A stretch of 36,643 nucleotides of DNA, taken from the NCBI RefSeq assembly GCF_008709575.1, contig NZ_VYIK01000001.1, positions 1 to 36,643 on the forward strand, in the 5' to 3' direction. The translations under genes and the position numbers were made by a program. The stretch comes from Mycobacterium sp. (GTDB lineage: Bacteria > Actinomycetota > Actinomycetes > Mycobacteriales > Mycobacteriaceae). Below are positions 29,602 through 36,643 of the stretch, in pieces (positions within the stretch are counted from its first letter, which is position 1; each line of letters opens with the position of its first letter). Under the pieces are notes generated by a model. It was not told the DNA's origin. It did not search any database and saw only the letters and a list, made by a program, of their open reading frames with translations.

Positions 29602-31101
29602 TCACTGGGCGTGCGGGCGAACAATCGGGAACAAAACTGTCTCTCTAATTGACAGGCCAGTCAAAGCCATCAACAACCGATCGACGCCCATTCCGGTCCC
29701 CGTGCACGGCGGCATCGCATACTCCAACGCGGCCAAGAAATCCTCGTCGAGCACCATCGCCTCATCGTCGCCGGCGGATGCCGCGCGGGCCTGCGTCTCG
29801 AATCTCTCCCGCTGCACGACCGGGTCGACTAATTCGGAGTATCCCGTGGCGAGTTCAACCCCGCGCAGATAGAGATCCCATTTTTCGGTGACACCGGGGA
29901 TGCTGCGATGCTGCCGGGTCAACGGCGTTGTCTCAACGGGGAAGTCCCGCACAAACGTGGGTGCGATCAGCCTGGCGCCCACAGTGTGCTCCCACAGTAT
30001 CTCGACCAGTTTGCCATGGCCATAGCCGCGGTCGCTCGGTATCTCGACGCCAAGCCGGCCGGCGATTGCGCGCAATCGCCCAACCGGCGTACCAGGGCTA
30101 ATCTCGTCGCCCAGCGCATCGGATAGCGATGGATACATTCCAATCGAGGGCCATTCTCCGTCAATGTCGTAGACGCTGCCGTCGGGCAGCGGGAGTTGTC
30201 GCGTACCGATGGCCTCATCCGCTACCTGCTGAATAAGCTCGCGGGTCACCACGGCCGAATCGTCGTACGTTCCGTAGGCCTGGTAGGTCTCCAGCATGGA
30301 AAATTCCGGTGAATGCGTGGAGTCGGCGCCTTCGTTTCGGAACACGCGATTAAGTTCGAAGACCTTGTCAAAGCCACCGACGACGCAGCGCTTCAGGAAC
30401 AGTTCCGGGGCAATACGCAGGTAGAGATCAATGTCGAGGGCGTTGGAGTGGGTGCGGAACGGACGGGCTGCCGCACCGCCGGGCACTGTCTGCAGCATCG
30501 GGGTCTCGACTTCAACAAATCCGCGCTGCTCCAGCGCCGCCCGTATCGCGCGGACAACGGCGATGCGCTGGCGGGCCACCGTACGGGCCTGCGGGCGGAC
30601 AATCAGGTCGATATAACGTTGCCGCACCCGTGATTCCTCATTCATCTCCTTATGCGCGACCGGCAGCGGCCGTAAGGCCTTCGACGCCATCTGCCAGGAG
30701 TCCCCGAGCACCGACAACTCGCCGCGACGCGAGCTGATCACCTCCCCGTGCACGCTGACGATGTCACCGATATCGACGTCGGCTTTCCACGCGTCGAGAG
30801 CCTCTTGCCCCACCCCGGCCAGGCTGACCATGACCTGTAACCGGGTGCCGTCGCCGTCCTGCAGCGTCGCAAAGCACAATTTGCCCGAATTGCGCAGGAA
30901 GATCACCCGCCCGGCAATGCCGACGATCTCGCCGGTGCTCGAGTCCGCAGGCAGGTCGCGGTAGCGGGCACGGATCTCGCCAAGCGTGTGGGTGCGGTCC
31001 ACAACGACCGGGTAGGGGTCGCGGCCCTCTGCCAACAGCCGACTGCGCTTTTCCCGGCGGATCCGGAACTGCTCGGGGATATCTGCGTCGGCGCTGTTCA
31101 C
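29602..31101 (-). CDS. lysS: Lysyl-tRNA synthetase, class II
   Basis: A 499-residue class II lysyl-tRNA synthetase. The N-terminal OB fold for anticodon binding (about 55-150) includes [20 protein letters not shown]. Catalytic-domain blocks are [18 protein letters not shown] (motif 1 region), [20 protein letters not shown] (motif 2) and [13 protein letters not shown] (motif 3). Length fits the housekeeping LysS; it lacks the extra membrane domain of LysX. Start GTG at 31099-31101. It lies 56 nt after coaX and 112 nt before lsr2 on the same strand. Confidence 0.96.
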   Translation of the reverse strand: MNSADADIPEQFRIRREKRSRLLAEGRDPYPVVVDRTHTLGEIRARYRDLPADSSTGEIVGIAGRVIFLRNSGKLCFATLQDGDGTRLQVMVSLAGVGQEALDAWKADVDIGDIVSVHGEVISSRRGELSVLGDSWQMASKALRPLPVAHKEMNEESRVRQRYIDLIVRPQARTVARQRIAVVRAIRAALEQRGFVEVETPMLQTVPGGAAARPFRTHSNALDIDLYLRIAPELFLKRCVVGGFDKVFELNRVFRNEGADSTHSPEFSMLETYQAYGTYDDSAVVTRELIQQVADEAIGTRQLPLPDGSVYDIDGEWPSIGMYPSLSDALGDEISPGTPVGRLRAIAGRLGVEIPSDRGYGHGKLVEILWEHTVGARLIAPTFVRDFPVETTPLTRQHRSIPGVTEKWDLYLRGVELATGYSELVDPVVQRERFETQARAASAGDDEAMVLDEDFLAALEYAMPPCTGTGMGVDRLLMALTGLSIRETVLFPIVRPHAQ

Positions 31102-31157
31102 GACCTGCCAGCTTAGATGAGCGCACCAACGCGTCGTTGGTTACGCGGCCGGGGACT

Positions 31158-31967
31158 TCAGCGTGCGGTCTTGAGCCGGCGCTGGTTGTCCCGGTTGCGT
31201 TCGAACACCAGCCGCAGCCCGTGCAGGGTCAGGTGCTGGTCGTAGTGGTCCACACAGTCCAGTTCGGCCAACAGCAACGGTGCGGTGTGACCGGTGGCAA
31301 CCACCGTGACGTCGTCGGCGAAGCCGGGCACGTCGTCGCGGATCCGCTGCACCAAACCACTGACCAGTCCGGCGAACCCGAACACGGCGCCGGCCTGCAT
31401 GCACTCGACGGTGTTCTTGCCGATCACCGAGCGGGGCCGGGTCAGTTCGACACGGCGCAGCGCCGCCGATCGCGCCGCGGCGGCGTCGGAGGACACCTGC
31501 ACGCCCGGCGCGATGGCCCCACCGAGAAATTCACCTTTGTCCGACACCACATCGACGCAGATCGACGACCCGAAGTCGATCACGATGGCCGCGGTCCCGA
31601 ATTTGTGGAAGGCAGCCAGGCAGTTCACGATCCGGTCGGCGCCCACCTCTTTGGGATTGTCGACCAGTAATGGGATGCCGGTACGCACGCCGGGCTCGAT
31701 CAGCACACGTGGTATCGCGGGCCAGTATTGCTCGAGCATCAGCCGCACCTCGTGCAACACCGACGGGACGGTGGACAGCGCCGCGGCGCCGGTGAGCCGC
31801 TCGGAATCCTCACCGATCAGGCCGTCGATGGTCAACGCCAGTTCGTCGGCGGTGACTTCGGCTTCGGTACGTATCCGCCACTGCTGCACCACTGTCGCAT
31901 GCTCTTTGGATCCGGTAAGCAGCCCTACGACGGTGTGGGTGTTGCGGACGTCGATTGCGAGGAGCAC
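31158..31967 (-). CDS. coaX: CoaX, type III pantothenate kinase
   Basis: A 269-residue type III pantothenate kinase of the ASKHA fold, catalysing the first step from pantothenate to CoA. The phosphate-binding motif [16 protein letters not shown] is at the N-terminus, where family members usually have GN in place of [11 protein letters not shown] carries the GADR signature, [12 protein letters not shown] is the second phosphate motif, and [11 protein letters not shown] follows. In M. tuberculosis the type I kinase CoaA is the active one and CoaX appears inactive, so activity here is uncertain. The GTG start lies 2 nt after the panD stop, in the panC-panD-coaX run. Confidence 0.93.
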   Translation of the reverse strand: MLLAIDVRNTHTVVGLLTGSKEHATVVQQWRIRTEAEVTADELALTIDGLIGEDSERLTGAAALSTVPSVLHEVRLMLEQYWPAIPRVLIEPGVRTGIPLLVDNPKEVGADRIVNCLAAFHKFGTAAIVIDFGSSICVDVVSDKGEFLGGAIAPGVQVSSDAAAARSAALRRVELTRPRSVIGKNTVECMQAGAVFGFAGLVSGLVQRIRDDVPGFADDVTVVATGHTAPLLLAELDCVDHYDQHLTLHGLRLVFERNRDNQRRLKTAR

Positions 31968-31969
31968 AG

Positions 31970-32389
31970 CTACCGCGGAGAAAGGAGCTCGGCGGCTTCA
32001 GCAGTATCCAAGCCGGGTACGTACGCCGGATCTGCGCCAACGTCGACGGGCCGGTTGGCGGCGTCGACGAACACGATCCGCGGACGATATGCGCGAGCCT
32101 CGGAGTCTTCCATGATCGCATAGCCGATCAGGATCACCAGATCACCTGGATGAACCAGATGCGCTGCAGCACCATTGATTCCGATGATACCGCTGCCCCG
32201 CTCGCCGGTGATGGCGTAGGTGACCAGTCGGGAGCCGTTGTCGATATCGACGATGGTGACCTGCTCGCCCTCCAGCAAGTCGGCGGCATCCATCAAATCG
32301 GCGTCGATGGTCACCGAGCCTACGTAGTGCAAATCCGCCTGGGTGACGGTTGCCCGGTGGATCTTCGACTTGAGCATTGTCCGCAACAT
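31970..32389 (-). CDS. panD: Aspartate 1-decarboxylase, self-processing
   Basis: A 139-residue pyruvoyl enzyme that makes beta-alanine for pantothenate. The self-cleavage site Gly24-Ser25 is present in [29 protein letters not shown] and the [20 protein letters not shown] block are typical. The C-terminal tail ([20 protein letters not shown]) is of the mycobacterial type whose end region is linked to pyrazinamide action in M. tuberculosis. The ATG follows GGAG by about 6 nt. It lies 20 nt after panC and 2 nt before coaX. Confidence 0.97.
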   Translation of the reverse strand: MLRTMLKSKIHRATVTQADLHYVGSVTIDADLMDAADLLEGEQVTIVDIDNGSRLVTYAITGERGSGIIGINGAAAHLVHPGDLVILIGYAIMEDSEARAYRPRIVFVDAANRPVDVGADPAYVPGLDTAEAAELLSPR

Positions 32390-32409
32390 GATTTCTCCAG
32401 GGTTCGCTG

Positions 32410-33321
32410 CTATCCGAGGGGTAACTGAGGGTCGGCGCGGTGGGTGGCACCGATTTCTATCGGGATGTTGTCGAGGAGTCTGGTCGTGCCCAGTCGGGCC
32501 GCGATCAGCAGCCGGCCCGGACCCTTGGCCGGCGCCGGTCCGAGGCAGGGGTCGCGCACCTGCAGGTAGTCCACGTCGATCGCGGGGGCTTGCGCCAGCA
32601 CGGCACGGGCGGCCGCCAGCGCGGCGTCAGCGCCCACCGGCGCGGCGTGCCTACCGGCCAGCAGAGACGCCGACAACGTCGAGGCCAATTCGCGCTGCGC
32701 GGGTTCAAGGTATCGGTTACGGGAAGACATTGCCAGCCCGTCGTTTTCGCGCACGATCGGCACACCGACTACCTGCACGCCGACGTTGAGGTCGGCGACC
32801 ATCTGGCGCACCAACACCAGCTGTTGATAATCCTTCTCGCCGAAAAACACGCGTTCGGGACGCACAATCTGCAGCAGTTTGAGCACCACCGTCAGCATGC
32901 CGGCGAAATGGTTCGGACGGGCGGCGCCTTCGAGTTCAGATCCCAACGGGCCAGGATGCACCGTGGTGCGCAGACCGTGTGGATACATCGCCGCTTCGGT
33001 CGGCGTGAAAACGATGTCAACGCCTGCCTCGCGCAGCAATGCGAGGTCGGTGTCGATGTCGCGCGGGTAGGTGTCGAGGTCTTCATCAGCACCGAACTGC
33101 AGCGGGTTGACGAAGATCGACACCACGACCACTGAGCCGGGCACCCTTGTGGCAGCACGCACCAGGGCCAGGTGTCCCGCGTGCAAAGCGCCCATGGTCG
33201 GCACCAGCATCACCCGCCGCCCGGTATGGCTCAGCGCGCGGCTGACATCGGTGACGTCGCGCGGCTCCGAGTACACGTTGAGCTCACCCGCGCTAAAGGT
33301 GGGCTTGCGGACGTCGATCAC
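32410..33321 (-). CDS. panC: Pantothenate synthetase
   Basis: A 303-residue pantothenate synthetase joining pantoate and beta-alanine with ATP. The HIGH-like ATP site is [11 protein letters not shown] (40-50). Other conserved blocks are [10 protein letters not shown], the pantoate-site region [37 protein letters not shown] and the KMSKS-equivalent AMSSRNRYL. Start GTG at 33319-33321 overlaps the stop of the upstream DUF2520 gene by 4 nt (GTGA). Its substrate beta-alanine is made by PanD, the next gene. Confidence 0.97.
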   Translation of the reverse strand: MIDVRKPTFSAGELNVYSEPRDVTDVSRALSHTGRRVMLVPTMGALHAGHLALVRAATRVPGSVVVVSIFVNPLQFGADEDLDTYPRDIDTDLALLREAGVDIVFTPTEAAMYPHGLRTTVHPGPLGSELEGAARPNHFAGMLTVVLKLLQIVRPERVFFGEKDYQQLVLVRQMVADLNVGVQVVGVPIVRENDGLAMSSRNRYLEPAQRELASTLSASLLAGRHAAPVGADAALAAARAVLAQAPAIDVDYLQVRDPCLGPAPAKGPGRLLIAARLGTTRLLDNIPIEIGATHRADPQLPLG

Positions 33322-34229
33322 GGCGCCAGCGCTTCCATGACGTCGGCGGGGGCGTGGGCGCGCTGGGCGGTGCGTAACGCATTCACCCGGTAGGCCTCGG
33401 CCAGCTGCGCATCGACCGACCTCAGTGCCGCCAGGTGGCCGCCGACTGCATCCGCGTCACCGCGGGCCACCGGACCGGTGAGAGCAGACTGCCCGCGTTG
33501 CAAAGCGTTCTCCAGCGCTGCCCGCACCAGCGGGCCCACGATGCGCTCGGCCAGGCCGCAGGGCTGGTCGTCGACGAGCTGTTGGCCAAGCAGCTCCCGG
33601 CCCGACAACGCGGCACGGATCGCGTCCAGCGCGTCACCGAGCAGCGTGACGACGTGGTTGCCGGCATGCGAGAGTGCGGCGTGGTAGAGCCTGCGCGCAT
33701 CTTCGGTGACCCGGAATGGCTCGCCGCCGATCTCCAACACCAGTGACTGTGCGATCGCGTAACCGACGTCGCTGGCCGCCGTGATCCCGAAGCACGCATC
33801 GGCCAAGCGGTTGACATCCTCGTCGCAACCGGTGAACGTCATCGCGGGGTGAATGGCCAGCACTATGCGATCGTGCCCCGCCAGCGGTGCCAGCACATCG
33901 ACGCCGTTGGCGCCCGAGGTATGGGCGACGATGGTCCCCGGCCGCACCGCCCCGGTGGCGGCCAGCCCGGCGACCAGCCCCGGCAATTCGGTGTCGGGCA
34001 CGGCCAACAGCAGCAATTCAGCGCTGGCAGCGACCTCGGGGACCGGAGCTATTGGCGTGTCGGGCAGGTGGCGCCGCGCCCGCCGCCGGGAGGCCCCGGA
34101 GACGGCGCTGCACGCCACCACGACATGGTCGACCCGCTCCAGCGCAGCCCCCAGGGCGCTGCCGACCCTGCCGGCGGAGATGATGCCCACCTTCAGCCGG
34201 GCCGGGCGCAGCCCGTCGAACTGCACCAT
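33318..34229 (-). CDS. Rossmann-fold/DUF2520 protein (Rv3603c-like)
   Basis: A 303-residue protein with an N-terminal dinucleotide-binding Rossmann domain ([18 protein letters not shown], with [14 protein letters not shown] near 75-90) and a C-terminal helical DUF2520 domain ([20 protein letters not shown], then [19 protein letters not shown]). The layout resembles ketopantoate reductase/6-phosphogluconate dehydrogenase-like enzymes, and conserved linkage to panC-panD suggests, but does not prove, a redox step in pantoate supply. The ATG at 34227-34229 is chosen because GAGGG lies 9 nt upstream and it gives the same length (303) as recalled for Rv3603c; the GTG at 34247 is less likely. Confidence 0.88.
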   Translation of the reverse strand: MVQFDGLRPARLKVGIISAGRVGSALGAALERVDHVVVACSAVSGASRRRARRHLPDTPIAPVPEVAASAELLLLAVPDTELPGLVAGLAATGAVRPGTIVAHTSGANGVDVLAPLAGHDRIVLAIHPAMTFTGCDEDVNRLADACFGITAASDVGYAIAQSLVLEIGGEPFRVTEDARRLYHAALSHAGNHVVTLLGDALDAIRAALSGRELLGQQLVDDQPCGLAERIVGPLVRAALENALQRGQSALTGPVARGDADAVGGHLAALRSVDAQLAEAYRVNALRTAQRAHAPADVMEALAP

Positions 34230-34365
34230 CGCAGACGACCCTCGCACGTTCGCTCGTTGGTTCCGGGGTTCGTTCCAGTCCCGCGCTGCGGGTACCGGAC
34301 GGTCACGTCGACTCTACCGCGGCGACCGTCCCGCGGTGACGGTGCCAGTCGCTACGTGGTTTTGC

Positions 34366-35523
34366 TCACTGGGCGTGGCGTCGCCGTCGACCGCCCTCGG
34401 CCGAATCGGCTTGTAGCCGCGCCAGCAGTTGGGCGACCGACTCGCCGCCGGCGTGCAGTCCACCGGGATCTGCGGGACTGTCGGCGCCGCGGTGCCGGGC
34501 TACCGGCTCTGCCGGTGGTGGCATCGCCGGCCCCGGCTCTGCCGGCACGGAATGCCGGCCCCGCCGCTCAGCCGGTGGGGGCGCCGCCAGCTTCGGCTCG
34601 CTCGTCATGGTGGCACTCTGGCCGACATCGGCGGAGCTATCGGGTGCTTTGCCGGCATAGTCGCTCGCTGCTACCCCGGGCGGCAGCCACAGCCCGTCAG
34701 CGCCGGCCGGCTGCCAGTCCGCGGCCGGCGGTCGATGCCGGGGCGGCTCATCGGGCTTCGCCCACGATGGCCGCTGATGCTGCGGCGGGGGTTCGGATTG
34801 CCGCTCCGGGGGCGCCCATCTCCCGCCGGGTTGCGCCCACGGCGGCGGGTACGTGTCGGCACCGCGCGACGCCTCCTCGGGGCCCTGATACGCGTGGCCG
34901 CCCGGAGGTGGCGGCGGTACGAGCGGTTCCTCAGGCACGTCGATGATCGAGGTGTCTTCGGCCCGGCCGGGTTCCTCGGCCCGCACCGCGGTGACCCGAC
35001 TGACCCGATCATCGCGGCGCCGGCTGTCTCGATCCCAGTCGCTGTGGCTGCGCGCGCTCGCGCGGTCGAATTCCAGCGCCGGTGGCTGCGCGAGTTCGGC
35101 GTCGAACAAAATCTCCAAGTTGGTGCGCAGCGCCGCCAACTCCGCCCGCAGCGCCGCCACTTCATCTGCAGCCTGGGCACTGAGCTCCGAGGCCAGCTCG
35201 CGGCGCAGCTGCGATTCCACGGTCAGCTCGTACTCACGGCGGGCTGAGATTTCGCGATCCAGTTGCAAGTCGTAGACCAGCTTGAGGTCGCGCACCCGGG
35301 CCTGATCCCAATCGCTTTGCCGACGGTAGATCACCGACACGAACGCCGCGCCGATGGCGGCCCACAAGGCCAGGATCACCGCGAGTTTGAGAAGCTCCAC
35401 CCGGTTGGTGAAAACTAACGCGGAACTGGCCGCGATGGCCAGCACCAGCAACGTCGTCAACAGCAGCCAACCCGGCCTGCGGCCGCCGCGCCGGACCCGG
35501 GCGCCGCGGGACAGAACGGTCAT
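34366..35523 (-). CDS. DUF6779-type membrane protein with coiled coil and Pro-rich tail (Rv3604c-like)
   Basis: A 385-residue protein. A basic N-terminus is followed by two transmembrane helices (about 19-37, LLLTTLLVLAIAASSALVF, and 44-66, LLKLAVILALWAAIGAAFVS). A charged coiled-coil segment (about 70-145, including QLRRELASELSAQAADEVAA) lies in the cytoplasm. From about 150 to 350 the sequence is low-complexity Pro/Asp/Arg/Gly with many PPP runs. The end keeps a short conserved-looking element, GGESVAQLLARLQA, plus a basic tail. The function is unknown. The ATG is at 35521-35523. There is a 118-nt gap to the DUF2520 gene. Confidence 0.85.
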   Translation of the reverse strand: MTVLSRGARVRRGGRRPGWLLLTTLLVLAIAASSALVFTNRVELLKLAVILALWAAIGAAFVSVIYRRQSDWDQARVRDLKLVYDLQLDREISARREYELTVESQLRRELASELSAQAADEVAALRAELAALRTNLEILFDAELAQPPALEFDRASARSHSDWDRDSRRRDDRVSRVTAVRAEEPGRAEDTSIIDVPEEPLVPPPPPGGHAYQGPEEASRGADTYPPPWAQPGGRWAPPERQSEPPPQHQRPSWAKPDEPPRHRPPAADWQPAGADGLWLPPGVAASDYAGKAPDSSADVGQSATMTSEPKLAAPPPAERRGRHSVPAEPGPAMPPPAEPVARHRGADSPADPGGLHAGGESVAQLLARLQADSAEGGRRRRHAQ

Positions 35524-35610
35524 GGTCTGAACTGTACCGGCCCGAGTTCACTGCACGTGTCGCCGCAATCCGGCGATTCTCAGCCGTACCAATTGCCTCT
35601 GCCGGGGAGC

Positions 35611-36087
35611 CTAAGTTCTGGTGACCTCGCCGTGCTCAGTCGGATCCTGGGGCGACTTACAGCAATGCTGGAGCCATAGTGCGGCAGCAAGCAAAGTCAG
35701 CGCGCTGAGGGCCGCCACCGCCGCACCGGCTGTGTCCTCCCCGGCGACTCGAAGCCACGATCGCCGCGGCAGCAGGTACACCAGCACACCGACCCACCAC
35801 CCCAGAACCAGCGCGCCGACCCAGGCCGACGCCTTGGCGACCAGCAGACTGCGAGCCACCGCGAGCGGATGCAGCCAGCCCGGGCCGTCGCCGATCTCGC
35901 CGGCGTTGATTTTGGTCCGCACATAACGAGCCCACATCGCCTCCGCCACGGCGATGCCGAACAGCGGCAGCCCCGTCCACACCGTGATCGGCGGGAACCA
36001 CCGGTACAGCTGCACCACCAGCAGAAAACCGACGGCCGCAGCGCCGATCACCGCGGCCATCAGGTCACGTTTGCGGGTCGGCCCCAT
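35611..36087 (-). CDS. DUF3180 integral membrane protein (Rv3605c-like)
   Basis: A 158-residue protein with four predicted transmembrane helices (about 10-27, 34-52, 84-107 and 120-140), for instance AAVIGAAAVGFLLVVQLY and AWVGALVLGWWVGVLVYLL. A short RYVRTKINAGEIGDGPGWLH loop lies between helices 2 and 3. DUF3180 proteins are regularly found next to folate genes in actinobacteria, but their role is unknown. The ATG lies inside the folK 3' end (23-bp overlap), so it is probably translated from the same message. Confidence 0.88.
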   Translation of the reverse strand: MGPTRKRDLMAAVIGAAAVGFLLVVQLYRWFPPITVWTGLPLFGIAVAEAMWARYVRTKINAGEIGDGPGWLHPLAVARSLLVAKASAWVGALVLGWWVGVLVYLLPRRSWLRVAGEDTAGAAVAALSALTLLAAALWLQHCCKSPQDPTEHGEVTRT

Positions 36088-36616
36088 CAGCGTCCCGACG
36101 GTTGCGGCGGAGCACCAAATCAGTCATTCGCACGCCGGCGCGCTCCGCAGGATCCAGCTCGGCCAGCCATGTGCTGACGGCTCGTCGCTCTCCTGCCACC
36201 GTCAGCGTTGCATTCGGGTCGACGGCCAGCCACGGCACCATGACGAAAGCCCGTCGATGAGCCAGCGGATGGGGCAGCGTCAAGCTGTCGTCACGGCAGA
36301 ACACTTCCCTGCCGTCGCGGTAGCAGGCGATCACGTCGACATCGAGGGTGCGTGGACCCCAGCGTTCGCCCCGCACCCGGTCGGCGGCCTTTTCCATGTC
36401 CTGAGCTAAGCGCAACCACCCGAAGCCATCGCGCGTGGGGTCCTCGGCGATCAACACCGCGTTGAGGAACGGTCCCTGTTCGACCCCGCCCCAGGCGGCC
36501 GTCTCGTAGACCGGCGAAACCGCCTCTACCGTGTCGCCGAGCCGGTTAAGCACCGATTGCAGCCGGACCAGCCGGTCACCGAGGTTCGAACCGATTGACA
36601 GCACGGCTTGGGTCAT
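36065..36616 (-). CDS. folK: 6-hydroxymethyl-7,8-dihydropterin pyrophosphokinase
   Basis: A 183-residue HPPK that transfers pyrophosphate from ATP to the pterin in folate synthesis. It starts MTQAVLSIGSNLGDRLVRLQ, the family N-terminus. The signature GERWGPRTLDVDVIACYRDG carries the Asp pair that binds Mg-ATP, and LTLPHPLAHRRAFVMVPWLA is the typical end block. The ATG overlaps the stop of the upstream frame by one base (TGATG). It overlaps the DUF3180 gene by 23 bp. Confidence 0.96.
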   Translation of the reverse strand: MTQAVLSIGSNLGDRLVRLQSVLNRLGDTVEAVSPVYETAAWGGVEQGPFLNAVLIAEDPTRDGFGWLRLAQDMEKAADRVRGERWGPRTLDVDVIACYRDGREVFCRDDSLTLPHPLAHRRAFVMVPWLAVDPNATLTVAGERRAVSTWLAELDPAERAGVRMTDLVLRRNRRDADGADPQT

Positions 36617-36643
36617 CAGCGCCGCTCCTCGATCCCGGCCACG
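36616..36643 (-). CDS. C-terminal end of upstream gene, probably folB (partial)
   Basis: Only the last eight codons (VAGIEERR, then TGA at 36616-36618) are in the window. The frame runs straight into the folK ATG through a TGATG overlap. Dihydroneopterin aldolase (folB) is the expected neighbour from synteny, but the visible residues alone cannot identify it. Confidence 0.4.

Overview
The window is chromosomal DNA from a mycobacterium, probably a slow-growing non-tuberculous species. The supporting signs are high GC, frequent GTG starts, a PGRS-type glycine-rich protein, lsr2, mhuD, carD and disA, and a gene order that follows Mycobacterium tuberculosis from about Rv3567c (hsaB) to Rv3606c/Rv3607c (folK/folB). 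The Rv assignments come from recalled family knowledge and synteny, not from a search. No tRNA, rRNA, CRISPR array or insertion sequence was seen.

Left part (1-9.1 kb): a truncated PGRS-type secreted protein, then the KstR-controlled cholesterol block: hsaB-hsaC-hsaA (minus), kshB (plus), fadE34 (minus) and kstR (plus). Three good KstR operators lie in the two divergent promoter regions. The block is unusual in two ways. hsaD, which normally sits between hsaA and hsaC, is missing. A vapBC-type toxin-antitoxin pair plus a truncated aminotransferase remnant sits between kshB and fadE34.

Middle part (9.1-22.4 kb): a minus-strand unit carD-ispD-ispF-cysS-trmH ends in a secreted glycerophosphodiesterase-like gene with a shortened active-site region. 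Next come lpqE, radA and disA (plus), a membrane protein and a beta-carbonic anhydrase (minus), mutY (plus), an alpha/beta hydrolase (minus), the haem-degrading mhuD and the lipoprotein gene lpqF (plus). Genes here are tightly packed, with several start/stop overlaps and one pair of divergent genes whose start codons overlap.

Right part (22.4-36.6 kb): a 1299-residue exported repeat protein occupies the place where M. tuberculosis carries PE_PGRS59, upstream of clpC1. It is built from two copies of one module, each with an N-terminal cap, a solenoid of 14-residue (and 14+18 = 32-residue) leucine-rich repeats and a C-terminal cap. It is the most unusual object in the window. A minus-strand housekeeping run follows: clpC1, lsr2, lysS, coaX, panD, panC, a DUF2520 Rossmann protein, two membrane proteins, folK and the last codons of a probable folB. 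It covers pantothenate/CoA synthesis, folate synthesis, lysyl-tRNA charging, proteolysis and nucleoid structure.
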